A DNA stretch of 64,000 nucleotides from Cerrena zonata (Eukaryota; Basidiomycota; Agaricomycetes; Polyporales; Cerrenaceae), in assembly GCA_038087015.1 (NCBI GenBank), contig JASBNA010000042.1, positions 248,001 through 312,000 on the forward strand. The letters run 5' to 3'. Positions within the stretch are counted from its first letter, which is position 1; every line of letters begins with the position of its first letter. The notes below the pieces were generated by a model that had not been told where the DNA came from, ran no database searches, and saw only the letters and a program-made list of their open reading frames with translations. Both the position numbers and the translations under genes were made by a program. Below are positions 1 to 9,900 of the stretch, piece after piece.

Positions 1-1053
1 GCGTCTACCGAGCTATTAGATGCTTTCAAGAATTTTGATGTAAATGCCTTAGTTATTAGGGTATCGGATGACAGCACTACCTTGATTCCAGACGAAGAAT
101 TCCCCCAACCTTCAAGTTCAGATAAGTAGGAGGTTTTAAAAGGTTTACATGGCTATTTTAAGGAGAAGTATCCTCAACCGGGTTATATAATAGTCCCAGA
201 AGATGAGGGATCATACGCTTTTATTAGTTTTATACCTGATACTGCACCAATCCGTCAAAAAATGCTTTATGCTTCAACGAAGAATACCTTGATACAACAA
301 TTAGGTTCAAATCAATTTAAGAAATCTCATTTGTTGGCTTGGACTGAGTTGGATGAGTTAAATTTGAAAAATTATGAAAATAGCTCAAGCATTCAACAGG
401 ATGATTCAAATGCCCTTACCAGTGAAGAAAAAATGATGAAGGAAATCAATTCATTACAAACATTATCTTTAGCAGAATCTGGTCTTGCAAGTCAGGATTC
501 TTTTAAGAAGGAACTAGCATCGATGCACGGAGAGTCCGAGACTGCTGCTGGCAGTAGCATTGGAGGTGCGTTATTATTTGATGTTGAACCATCTTTGAAG
601 GAAGAATTTGAAGCGTTACCAAATTTCAAAAATTCAGGTAATTTGGTCACTTTCAACATTGATGTTCCAAATGAAACTGTCAAGAAAACATCCTCGAGTT
701 CAAATGTAGAGTTGAACTCTTTAGTTGACCATTTGACTAAAGCAGTTGATTCATCATCTCCTCATCCCCAATTTGCCATTTATAATTACAATTCAAATAA
801 AATCGCTTTTATTTATTCATGCCCTTCTGGTTCCAAGGTAAAAGATAGAATGATCTACGCTTCAAATAGACAAGGTTTAATAAGCTTCATAAAATCTTTT
901 GCTGATGAAGGTGTTGTTGTCGACAAAGTCCTCGAAGTTGGGGACTTGGACGAATTAGAATTAAACGATTTGAAACCTGAAGTCAATCAACCACTGTCAA
1001 CTAGTAGACAGAATTTGAAATTCAATAAACCTAAAGGTCCTCGTCGTAGATAA
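1..1053 (+). CDS. TWF1: Twinfilin, 5'-truncated, with an in-frame stop
   Basis: Actin-monomer-binding protein made of two ADF/cofilin-like domains; it sequesters ADP-G-actin in the cytoplasm and cortical patches. The reading frame is open from base 1, so the true start lies outside the window. The segment SFIPDTAPIRQKMLYASTK is typical of the first ADF-H domain, and DRMIYASNRQGLISF is its equivalent in the second. The end is basic (KFNKPKGPRRR), as in twinfilins. A TAG at 127-129 interrupts the frame, while homology continues on both sides (LIPDEEFPQPSSSDK before, VLKGLHGYFKEKYPQPGYII after). This is either a nonsense mutation or a base-call error. An ORF caller would start at the internal Met at 262, which is not a real start. 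Family assignment is firm; functionality of this copy is uncertain. Confidence 0.85.
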
Positions 1054-1166
1054 AATTTCACTAACCTTTATTATATATATATATAGGCTTATATAAAAAG
1101 TTTTAGAGATTTTTAAAATAAAATTTAAAAAAAGGCAAAAAAAAAAAAAAAATAAAAAAGAATGGA

Positions 1167-2855
1167 TTATGCATTTCGTAACGTCGTTAATTCGTCCTCA
1201 ACATACTTATCAACAAGCTGTTTCAATTTACTTTCATTTTCAAAATAGTCATCTATTGTTTTTTGGATATATCGTCCATTTTCAATTGTTGCGTCAGAAA
1301 GTATTGCAGCATAAAGTTTTCGAGAAATACCTTTGTTGATAGTCATATACGCATCCTCGGATTTGATGATTTGATTAGCAGAAGATTTCCCATTTGATCT
1401 TCTGGGTTTATACAAGGGCCTTAAATAATTTCGTATGTGTTTTTGGATTTCGTTTTTCTGATCAAAAGTAAGTTCAGGAGTGCCAATAGTTGATTCATGA
1501 TTATCATTTGGACAAATCTTTTTCTTTGATCGGCTCCCAATGCTAGATTCTGAATCAGTTTGATAGTCACTATCGAGAGACCGAGCATCAGTGGGACTAT
1601 AGACTGACGGCAGTTGACTTGCGGAAATACTCGAAGGAGACGAATTTGCATTCATTTCTTCTGGTGTTGGAAATGAGCTACTGTTATCACTTCTTGATAT
1701 AGCAACAGGCTTTGAAGGAGTCTTGATTTGACTTATCAAGCTGGCAATCCTAGATCCGCTACTACTCGACCCCCCGGTTTGCTGTATGCTTTGTGAAGAA
1801 CCAACTGAGACCTTATCATCGTTATTGACAGTTCTTTTCCGTCTTTTTTTACGTTCACCGTTTATATTATTTGAAGGGTTTGAACTTTGAGGTAATTCCG
1901 AATTTGAGCTACGTCTAGCTTCTTCAAATAAGTTCCACGATTGAGCTTCATCTTCAGTTAAATTTTGATTATTTCTCATTTCTCTTCGAAGAAGAACACC
2001 CCCATTAACCACTGGAGCAGCGATAGGTGATAATGGATGATTGCGAAATCCGGCGGACAAGCCTGAATTGGAATTGAAATGGGTGTGAAAGTCTTCACTG
2101 AAGTCCTCCGAATACAAGAAATCATCATCCAATTCATTATTTTCATTTCTAATGACCAATCCCGGTCTTGAATTTCTCAGAGTCGTTGTTTGGCGGCCCG
2201 TTGATACTCCTGTCGTTGGTCTGATAGACAACGTTTGAGTACCGGAGGACGCTGTAGAACGGTAAGGTGCTGATCGGCGATATCTAACTCTTGACCCATT
2301 AGAAGAAGGAGCAGGTAATACCAATAATTCTTGAGGAGAGTCACACATTGGACAAAACCATTCTTCAATATCATTTGCCGAGTCAGCAGAAATCCCAAGA
2401 CACATCAAGTGAAACATTGAAGCACAAATTTGGCAGCTTATCATATTTCTAGTGCGTGATAATCGATAATCAGCACTTGAACAGATCGAACAAACTCCAT
2501 TTGGCGATTCTCGATCATTGGCCCCAGAAAGGTGAATCGAAGTATATTGTTGATGAGGCCTTATTATAAACTCCTCTGGGATTTCATTAATAGCATCGTT
2601 TGATAATAACTTATCCTTTACTGCCACCGTAGAGGTGATTTTGTGTGGATTTTGACAATCGATATTTTCAATCTTGTAAAACTTCTTTCGACAAGTAGGA
2701 CACGAGTTTGAGTTGGCACTCCATTGAAGCAAACACTTATCGTGATAATAGTGATGGCAATTCGATATGACTCCAAGGATGCTTGTTTTAGTGATTGGCT
2801 CTAGACAGATGGTGCACTCTTCATCCTGAGCGGCAACACGTAGATTTTCTGCCAT
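1167..2855 (-). CDS. ASR1: RING-H2/PHD finger protein, probable ubiquitin ligase (ASR1-like)
   Basis: A 562-residue protein with an N-terminal RING-H2 finger (ligands C14, C17, C33, H35, H38, C41, C52, C55) and a PHD-type finger at about residues 121-173. A long Ser/Asn-rich disordered middle follows, then a conserved-looking helical end with a basic motif (residues about 480-560). RING plus PHD in this order matches yeast Asr1, a ubiquitin ligase that binds the phosphorylated RNA polymerase II tail; Asr1 is shorter (288 residues) in S. cerevisiae. The C-terminal helical region could be the polymerase-binding part, which is inference. It is transcribed divergently from RDS3 across 280 bp. Orthology to ASR1 is likely but rests on domain order. 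Confidence 0.65.
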   Translation of the reverse strand: MAENLRVAAQDEECTICLEPITKTSILGVISNCHHYYHDKCLLQWSANSNSCPTCRKKFYKIENIDCQNPHKITSTVAVKDKLLSNDAINEIPEEFIIRPHQQYTSIHLSGANDRESPNGVCSICSSADYRLSRTRNMISCQICASMFHLMCLGISADSANDIEEWFCPMCDSPQELLVLPAPSSNGSRVRYRRSAPYRSTASSGTQTLSIRPTTGVSTGRQTTTLRNSRPGLVIRNENNELDDDFLYSEDFSEDFHTHFNSNSGLSAGFRNHPLSPIAAPVVNGGVLLRREMRNNQNLTEDEAQSWNLFEEARRSSNSELPQSSNPSNNINGERKKRRKRTVNNDDKVSVGSSQSIQQTGGSSSSGSRIASLISQIKTPSKPVAISRSDNSSSFPTPEEMNANSSPSSISASQLPSVYSPTDARSLDSDYQTDSESSIGSRSKKKICPNDNHESTIGTPELTFDQKNEIQKHIRNYLRPLYKPRRSNGKSSANQIIKSEDAYMTINKGISRKLYAAILSDATIENGRYIQKTIDDYFENESKLKQLVDKYVEDELTTLRNA

Positions 2856-3137
2856 TCTATCGGTATTTTGCTAGGAGAACCTGGATTTTTTGATCTTTAT
2901 TCGCTTGAAACTGGATTTAATATACCACTGGGGCTTTTATAGTATTAGTTGCTTAATAAGTTATGGTAGAAATGGGTGGATAAATGCCTGGAATCTCCTT
3001 ATAAAGAGGAAGAACGAGAACAAAAAATGAGCACAATATGAGGTATTAGCGATAAAGAAAAAAGAAGCGATGAAGAGAAGAGAAGAGAAGGCCACTACCA
3101 CCAGTACCACCACCACCGCCAACACCACCAACAAATA

Positions 3138-3488
3138 ATGTCACGTCACCAGTATGACTTGGTCCAGTGTATGAAACAGCCAGGCACACGCGTTGGGAAG
3201 GTGTGCCAACAGTGTGATGGAAGATGTCCAATATGTGATTCTTATGTCAAACCAACAGCTAAGGTTAGAATATGTGATGGATGTTCGTTTGGACACCTTG
3301 GAGATAAGTGCATATTGTGTGGGAATGGGTTAGGGAGAGAGGAAAGCTCGGGGTCTGCTGCTTACTACTGTTTAGAGTGTGTTCGCCAGGAGAAACACCG
3401 GGAAGGATGTCCACGGATTGTTAATATTGGTAGTTCGAAAGCAGATATGATGTTTAAGAAGGTTTCCACCAACTCACTACAGCGATGA
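3138..3488 (+). CDS. RDS3: Pre-mRNA splicing factor Rds3 (PHF5A), SF3b subunit
   Basis: A 116-residue zinc-knot protein of the PHF5 family, a component of the SF3b complex of U2 snRNP that helps hold the branch-site helix. The run of CxxC pairs (CQQC, CPIC, CDGC, CILC, CLEC) and the opening MSRHQYDLVQCMKQPG are the family hallmarks. Length fits (107 residues in S. cerevisiae). The start is placed at the ATG after an imperfect CCA/CCN repeat (about 3091-3133) in the 5' leader. It converges on the SNT309 splicing-factor gene, whose stop lies 110 bp away; the pairing of two spliceosome genes may be chance. Confidence 0.95.
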   Translation: MSRHQYDLVQCMKQPGTRVGKVCQQCDGRCPICDSYVKPTAKVRICDGCSFGHLGDKCILCGNGLGREESSGSAAYYCLECVRQEKHREGCPRIVNIGSSKADMMFKKVSTNSLQR

Positions 3489-3597
3489 ATGCATGAATTA
3501 ACGAACAAAGTATATATATATATCTATATATAAGGAAATAAATAATAGGCTTTGGCCAAATGAAATGAAGCAGAAATCATGGATATCATTAAAGAGT

Positions 3598-4324
3598 TCA
3601 GTGATGGATTTCCATATCCATACGAGCAGATTCTATACCTAGATCCACCACCGACTTGATCCCGTCTTTCCATCTATCATTGAGATAATCATTAACTGGC
3701 TTGAAATCAACAACTTGTCTTTTCTTACGTATGACATTGATATCTTCAATTTGTTGTCGTTTTCTTGTTAATTGTTCATGTTGATCTTCTTTCAAGTCTG
3801 ACAATTGTGATAAGTGATTTTGTTCCAACTGAGCCAACTGTTCATTATTTTCATTCATTAAAGTTAAATTTCTTTCGTGTAACATTGAATACGACAAGGT
3901 TGAATATAAATTATTGTAATTAATATTATCGTCGTCATGATCATTAAGGTCGTCATTATTGAAATTCGAATACCGGGATAAGTCAATACCATTTGAAAGA
4001 CGTCTATCAGGTTCCTGTTCATCATCAGTATCCTCTTCCTGTTCGTATCGTTCGATTTCTTGCATTAGTAACGGCGATGGTGTTGACCGATTAGGATTAG
4101 GTAAGGGAATAACCTCATTAACTAACGGATGCAAGCCATTACTATCGCCACCGTTCTCGTTATTCGCTAGTTCAAGTCTTAGCAACTGTTCAACATTATG
4201 TCTTTCTTGCTCTGTTATAGGTTCATCGATATCTATTCTTCTGTTAGTATCTCTGTCATCTTTCTGTAATGTGAATATACATACATGGTAAATGCTCCAA
4301 TGGTTCATAGTTGATTATAACCAT
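3598..4324 (-). CDS. SNT309: Splicing factor of the Prp19 complex, BCAS2/SPF27/Snt309 family (spliced)
   Basis: Model: exon 1 at 4285-4324, a 52-nt intron at 4233-4284, exon 2 at 3598-4232, giving 224 residues. The intron has a perfect GTATGT donor, a perfect TACTAAC branch point (4243-4249) and a TAG acceptor. Splicing joins MVIINYEPLEHLP to YIDEPITEQERHNVEQLL, recreating the LPYID block found near the start of BCAS2 proteins. The unspliced ATG at about 4308 gives an unrelated N-terminus. The C-terminal half is coiled coil, ending with the family motif IEDINVIRKKRQ and a W-containing segment. The protein is a core member of the Prp19/NTC complex that stabilises the activated spliceosome. The middle is Asp/Asn-rich. 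Identification rests on the two motifs and the coiled coil. Confidence 0.75.
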
Positions 4325-4664
4325 TGCTAGGCTCCAAAAGTAGATATTACCAATTATTGGAGAAAAAAGACGAAAACTAACCTGGTTATAAGTTAAATAT
4401 ACGATTTTTGCCCCGTACCATAAGGGTGAGTCTTTAATTTTTTAATTTTTTTTTTTTTTTTTGGTGCAATTCTCAAAAATCTGAAATGGTGCCTTACCAT
4501 TACGAGATGGAGATGGAGGTGAATAGCCTTACCAACCTTGCAATGTACGGATCAGCAATCTAGATTTGAAACTGCTACAACGTCTTACAAGAATATATAA
4601 AAATATGGTTAATATTTTATTAGATTTCGTTTTAAATTAAAAGATAGATACAAGATTAACTAGT
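4325..4664. other. Intergenic: SNT309 promoter and RPL11 3' region
   Basis: AT-rich spacer with a T-run at about 4441-4461. It should hold the SNT309 promoter and the RPL11 polyadenylation region. I see no gene or RNA in it. Confidence 0.6.
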
Positions 4665-5431
4665 TTATTTATCTAAGACATCAGCATCGTATCTTTGTTT
4701 GAACCATTGGATAGAGTCATCTTTACGGACTAAATGGTTTTTACCAACGGTACTTCTACATCTCTTTCTTCTGGTAATTCTTTGACCAGCTCTACCGACA
4801 ACAACGTAGAAATCCATACCGTAAATACCGATACCTGGATCATATTTGATACCTAAATCAATGTGTTCATCAATACCGAAACCAAAGTTACCGGTTTCAG
4901 AAAAGTTTTTACTTCTTAATTGATATTCTTTAACTTTCAAACCTCTTTCTAAGATTTCTTCAGCTTTTGGACCTCTGATGGTAACGTGGACAGAAATTTT
5001 TTCATTTCTTCTGATACCGAAAGTTCTAACGGTATATCTAGCTTTAGATTGAACTGGGGTTTGACCAGATAATTGTTCTAAAACTTTAGAAGCTCTGGTT
5101 AATCTATCACCGGATTCACCGACACAGATGTTCAAGACTAATTTTTCAATACGCAATTCACGCATAGGATTTTGAGCTTTAGAAGACTATAGTTACAGTT
5201 AGTATTTGCTTGTCATTAATGTGAAATATCATCTCGTATAAGGTGCTTTAAATCGATCCTGCTGCTCTATTATTCAAATAAGATTGTTCATTTGATTATA
5301 TATAGTTTCGTTTCTTTCATCCATTCCCATTCTTAAATACTCCTTCAATCTCTTCAGCTTGCCACCTTCTGATACATCCCAACGATCCCGATGCTATTTC
5401 GTTTATCTCATATATCCTCTTCACATACCAT
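4665..5431 (-). CDS. RPL11: 60S ribosomal protein L11 (uL5), spliced with a 3-nt first exon
   Basis: Exon 1 is only the ATG (5429-5431). A 242-nt intron (5187-5428) with GTATGT donor, TACTAAC branch point close to the acceptor and TATAG acceptor separates it from exon 2 (4665-5186). The product is 174 residues, exactly the S. cerevisiae length, and starts [16 protein letters not shown]. The unspliced ORF would start at the internal Met of NPMREL and lose eight residues. The body is near-identical to other L11 proteins ([33 protein letters not shown]). It sits in the 60S central protuberance with 5S rRNA and L5. The upstream region carries a Tbf1-type palindrome and a Cbf1 box. Confidence 0.97.
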
Positions 5432-5569
5432 TTTGGCTATACTTTGGTTAGTTCAAAAAAGGGAAAGCTTCAATTCTTCAAAAAAATTCTTTTTCTACAG
5501 TATCAAAAAATTTTCAGAATAGTAAAGTGAGAGTAAAGTGAAAATTCGATGGGAGCAGTTCGCACTGCT

Positions 5570-5596
5570 AAAAAAAAAAAAAAAAAAAAAAAAAAA
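5570..5596. promoter_or_regulatory. Poly(dA:dT) tract in RPL11 promoter
   Basis: Uninterrupted run of 27 A on the + strand, about 140-165 bp upstream of the RPL11 ATG. Such tracts exclude nucleosomes and are usual in yeast ribosomal-protein promoters. Exact length may be affected by homopolymer errors. Confidence 0.6.
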
Positions 5597-5628
5597 TGAA
5601 GGAAAAAAAAACGAGTAGAATATGAGTA

Positions 5629-5635
5629 TCACGTG
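5629..5635. promoter_or_regulatory. Cbf1-type E-box TCACGTG, RPL11 promoter
   Basis: TCACGTG lies about 200 bp upstream of the RPL11 start and 14 bp from the palindrome at 5650-5667. In C. albicans, ribosomal-protein promoters combine Cbf1 and Tbf1 sites, so the pair is a credible ribosomal-protein control element. Confidence 0.7.
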
Positions 5636-5649
5636 CCGAAGACAGTGCA

Positions 5650-5667
5650 CTAGGGCAACAGCCCTAG
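5650..5667. promoter_or_regulatory. Perfect inverted repeat, Tbf1-like site, RPL11 promoter
   Basis: CTAGGGC, four bases (AACA), then GCCCTAG: perfect 7-bp arms. It closely resembles the palindromic Tbf1 motif described in C. albicans ribosomal-protein promoters (TAGGGC facing GCCCTA). Position about 220-240 bp upstream of the RPL11 ATG fits. Assignment to Tbf1 is inference from motif and context. Confidence 0.7.
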
Positions 5668-5807
5668 CTATTTTGACTGCAACCGTTGCAGACTTATTAT
5701 GGGAGATTATTACAGAGGATTATTACGGAAGATTATTACGGAAGACAGAGGATTATTACGTATGATATATTATAAGAAATAGGGAGCACTATGCAATAAT
5801 ACTACTT

Positions 5808-6656
5808 TTAACCATCGACATTGTTGAAGGACTTTTCTTGTTCTTTGATGTCATAGAAGATATCACCAACGTTATGGTTACCGTGATAAATCCAACCTTT
5901 TTCGGTAACGTGATACAAGTTGATTGAACCACCAGAATAGGCATCTCTATGGGTGGCGGCTAAAATACTTCTTTTACCCAAGTATAATGCGTCTTCCACA
6001 CTTAAATCCCAATGGTACTCTGAATCCAAGACCCCGTAGGCAAAAGTTTGACCAGAACCAACACAAAAGATATCACCTTTCATTCTAGTACCGTCTGAAT
6101 CAACGTAGTAAACAGTTGGGCCTTCCTTTTTAGTATAACCACAAACCATGGTCCCCATGGATAAACCCATACCTTTATATTCATAAACTAAATTACTTAA
6201 TATTTTAGAAGCAGCTGCAACAGAAATACGTTCTTTTTCTCTCAATTCATGTAATCTACATTGAGTACCTAACCAAGTTTCCCAGTATTGACAATCGGCA
6301 GCACCACCAGCCATGGTACCCAATAAAAATGGATTAATTCTAATAACTTTATTAACAGTTTGAGAAGCAATCCAATTACCAGCAGTAGCTCTAGAATCAA
6401 CAGCTACAATAATACCACCTTGAAATCTGAATGCTAATGTGGTTGTACCGTGAGCAATTTTAATTTTACAATCTGGATTACTGGCATCATCAGTATGAGC
6501 TCTCAAAAATTCAGTTGGTTGTGAAATTGGTGGTAATTCAATTGATGGTGCCAAATCTAATTGAACCCCGCTGGCAAACTCATTTTTGGCAGCACTTATT
6601 TCATTCATATAAGTATTCGTATTGCTATGTGAAAATTGCTGAGAAATCGAATTCAT
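5808..6656 (-). CDS. PRE2: 20S proteasome subunit beta-5 (chymotrypsin-like)
   Basis: A 282-residue precursor of the catalytic beta-5 subunit. The sequence AHG-TTTLAF marks the self-processing site: a 70-residue propeptide is removed to expose Thr71 as the N-terminal nucleophile, leaving a 212-residue mature chain like that of S. cerevisiae. The catalytic Asp and Lys context ([30 protein letters not shown]) and the [10 protein letters not shown] segment are intact. It works in the inner ring of the 20S core in cytoplasm and nucleus. Upstream are a PACE-like element at 6852-6860 and an E-box at 6933-6939, suggesting Rpn4-type control. Confidence 0.97.
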   Translation of the reverse strand: MNSISQQFSHSNTNTYMNEISAAKNEFASGVQLDLAPSIELPPISQPTEFLRAHTDDASNPDCKIKIAHGTTTLAFRFQGGIIVAVDSRATAGNWIASQTVNKVIRINPFLLGTMAGGAADCQYWETWLGTQCRLHELREKERISVAAASKILSNLVYEYKGMGLSMGTMVCGYTKKEGPTVYYVDSDGTRMKGDIFCVGSGQTFAYGVLDSEYHWDLSVEDALYLGKRSILAATHRDAYSGGSINLYHVTEKGWIYHGNHNVGDIFYDIKEQEKSFNNVDG

Positions 6657-6851
6657 TATTTCTGGAGACTGTTTGATATATAACTATGACGAATTACACT
6701 TATGATTCTTTTATGCAATTGTTAACAATCCTAACGAGGACGTGTTACTTTACTTTTTAATAACAATGAAGGGAAGGGTTATGTGAAGTATATGATATCT
6801 ATCTTAATTGGTGGTAATGGGATGATTGATTAGTAGTTTATCAGTATTCTG

Positions 6852-6860
6852 ATTGCCACC
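6852..6860 (-). promoter_or_regulatory. PACE-like Rpn4 site upstream of PRE2
   Basis: Minus-strand GGTGGCAAT matches the proteasome-associated control element GGTGGCAAA at 8 of 9 positions and lies about 200 bp upstream of PRE2. PACE recruits Rpn4 to proteasome genes in yeasts. Function here is inference. Confidence 0.55.
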
Positions 6861-6932
6861 CTTTTATGATTTTTGAGATGTTGATATTCGAGCGTTTCTC
6901 GCTCTGAAGTACTGAAACTGTATATAACTTGG

Positions 6933-6939
6933 TCACGTG
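6933..6939. promoter_or_regulatory. E-box TCACGTG between PRE2 and FHL1
   Basis: TCACGTG, a Cbf1-type box, about 280 bp upstream of PRE2 and 60 bp past the FHL1 stop. It more likely belongs to the PRE2 promoter. Confidence 0.4.
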
Positions 6940-6999
6940 CACATACTGCAAAAAATTTATATTACATTAAATACGTTATTCTATTAAATTATAAGTCAC

Positions 7000-9900
7000 T
7001 TACTCAATCTTGATCACCTTACTAGGGCTGTTCTCGTTAACTTTATCTCCATTTTGATCCAATGGTCTTTTGTCACCGGTGGATGGCTCACTATTTTGTG
7101 GTTGTGCAGCGGGCGGTTTGTTAGACAAGAATTGGGGTGGCCGAGGCAAGGACCCAGTACCTCTTGATCCTGGTCCAGAGTAGGCAGGACGAGATAAAGC
7201 AGGAGACCCGGTCTTTTGAAAGCTAGGAGGCTTGGATAAACCATAGCGGGGTTTGGTCAATCCAGATGAGTATGACGAAGGTGCAGGTGAGGTAGATGCT
7301 CCAGTTGTTGACTGGGGCTGTTGAACTGGAGACTTTACCACAGGACGAGAATTTGCTAACGTCTTGTTGTAAGATGATTGATTCTCCAGACTGCTATCGT
7401 CTGCGAGAGAGGAATTAGTGGCTGGTGCCACCAGTGGTTTGACTGGTTGCGGTTCCGGAGGCTGTACAGCAGCTGGTGTGGACTGACCACTGAATTCTTG
7501 TGATTGGGGCTTCAGAGAACTATTTGTAGCTACTCCATTGGGGCTAGCCGATTGATGTGAAGACAAGCCACTTGGTGCCACAATGGGGGAATTTGACTTG
7601 AAGCCTGGGCTAGTAGTAACCTGAGGTTGGTTTGAAGGTGACTGGTTTGCAGCAACAGTTGAGGCTGGTCTTTGTTCTATGGGTGCATTTTGTTTATTTA
7701 TGGGAGATGACGAATAGACTTGGGATTGTGGAATCGACGTGTTTTGATTAGCACTTGGTGTGAATGAAGATTTATCTGATACGAGAACGGGGTTTGTATG
7801 AGATGATGAGGTCTTTATTGATTGACCAGATGGCGGCAGAGAAGAAGGACCATTTGGTCCTCTTAACTGTTGACTGGACAAGGGTGATTGGCCCGAGGTA
7901 GATTTTGCGTCCAAAGTTTGAGAGCTTTGCTTCGGTCCCACGTCTGATTGAACGACTGGTTGAGAAACTGGCTTTGAAACTTGTTTTGGCTGGTCATTTG
8001 GAGATAGAGCAGACGCTGGAGCAGATGCCGGGGGACTCCCTTGTGGTACCGGCGTACCATCTCTACTGGATTGCCTGGATGATAATGTACCTTGCTTCTC
8101 TTTAATTGATTTTGTCAAAGCAATATCCAAAATTTTACTCACTTGTTGAGGAGCTTTTTCAACCAAAAAACTCAAAGCATTATCACCACAGCCAGCTCTG
8201 GCTCCTATGACATTTACCTGTGCAATAGTAGTGGCTAGTGCTTTGGTGATAATCTCTGTAGTAGTTGCAGTATTGTATGACAACTTTCTTGCCTTATATA
8301 ATACAAACAATTCTTTTTGAAGGTAAGCTAATGACTTCTTAGTATCTGAATTCATAACCGGGGGTTGTGATTGTTGAGATGGTGATTGAGATCTGTTTGC
8401 AGCTAATTGTGCTTTAATAGTGGTTGGAGATTGAGACCCTGAGCCAATTGGTGATTTAGAATGGGTTCCAGGAGAATTTGAGTAAGCACCAGTTGGTGCA
8501 GGAGAGTTAGAACCAGACATAGGTCTTGGTAATTCACCAGGTTTATTTCCTTGTGTGGAAGTTTGAGGTTTAAAATATAATGGAGCCTTCGATCCCACTC
8601 CATCTCTTCTAATTTCACTTGCAAGTTCTGCAATTGTTTTTGGTTTTTGGCCGTTGACAGGTAAAGATGAAGCTTGCTTTTGTTGAAGTTGTGAAATGAA
8701 TTGTGATTGTGGTAAACGAACATTTGGATTGTAAGTATAAGCCGGAACATTTCTTGCAGTAATATTTTGAGAAATTGCAGTTTGTTGAGCTTCAATTTTT
8801 TGTCTTTGTTTAAGTTCTTCAGCTTTAATAGCTGCGGCTTTGGCTCTAGCAGCAGCCATTTCTTGTTGTTTTCTTCTAACTCGTTCTCTTTCTTCTATAT
8901 AAGCATTGTCCATGGTCCAAGTCCACTCTGATTTTTGACCATAGTTTGAAACTTTTTTATATATTTTATTTAATTCAACATTATGAATTATAGCTGATTG
9001 CCAACCATCTGGACAATACTTATAGTAAGGATACATTTCTCTAATTCCTTCGATTATTGCAGGTAAAGTCATTCCATAATCTCCTGCTTTTGCTCTCAAA
9101 ACACTGGTAATCATTGTTGGAAATGCAACATTTGGTTTAGTTTTATATTGTTCAGGTACTTCACCGGTTGGATGGGCAGTTTTAGCAGTCAATTTGAGTA
9201 TTGACATATCTTTATTTTTTTTCGGAATCTTAGGTGTACTATTAGGTTCATCTAGAGATTTAAGTACACAGATAGGAGCGAGTTCGAATTTAAAAGGGTC
9301 AACTGTAATTGCTTTGGCAGGTATTAAAGAAGACACAACATGAACTGTAGTTATAGTATTGACTGGGACCTCTAATTTAGGAGGTAAAGGTCTTGGAGGA
9401 GGAGGTCTAACAATTGGAGGGGGGACATTTGTAACTAAAGGTGGTTGAGTAATTTGGTTTGGAATATTCTGATAATTTACAGGTAATGAATTTGAAGCCA
9501 TTGATTCTTCACCAAAAGAAGATTTACCAGTTAAAGGTCTACCATATAATCTATTTGCAGGGGGTTGTATGGAAGCAGGTTTTCCCATTCTAGGAGGAGC
9601 AGGTTTTCCCATCAAGGGATTCATATTATTACTGGTAATAACTGAAGGTGGAGAAACTGAATTTAAAGGAGGTGAAGTTTGATCTTTACCAGATTGCTTT
9701 TTATTAGATTTTTTTGAATTTTGGGATTTTTTGAATTTTGAAAGTTCCAATTTTTTCTTTTTATCTTCCTTTTCTTTCAATAGGTCATGATTATGAGCAT
9801 CAATCAATGGTGCTAAAGTTGCAATTTCTTGATTCAATATTGATAAGTCCATATTGATATCATCATTTTCGTTATTATCGTTATTAGTATTAGTATTATT

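Larger units (their letters stand above)
5432..5807. other. RPL11 promoter / PRE2 3' spacer
   Basis: Holds the RPL11 promoter: a 27-nt A-run (5570-5596), a TCACGTG box (5629-5635) and a CTAGGGC/GCCCTAG palindrome (5650-5667). Beyond it lie four copies of GATTATTAC (from 5705, 5718, 5731 and 5751), several followed by GGAA, and the PRE2 terminator side. No gene seen. Confidence 0.7.
6657..6999. other. Intergenic: PRE2 promoter and FHL1 3' region
   Basis: Promoter side of PRE2 and 3' side of FHL1. It contains the PACE-like and E-box motifs listed separately. No gene seen. Confidence 0.6.
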
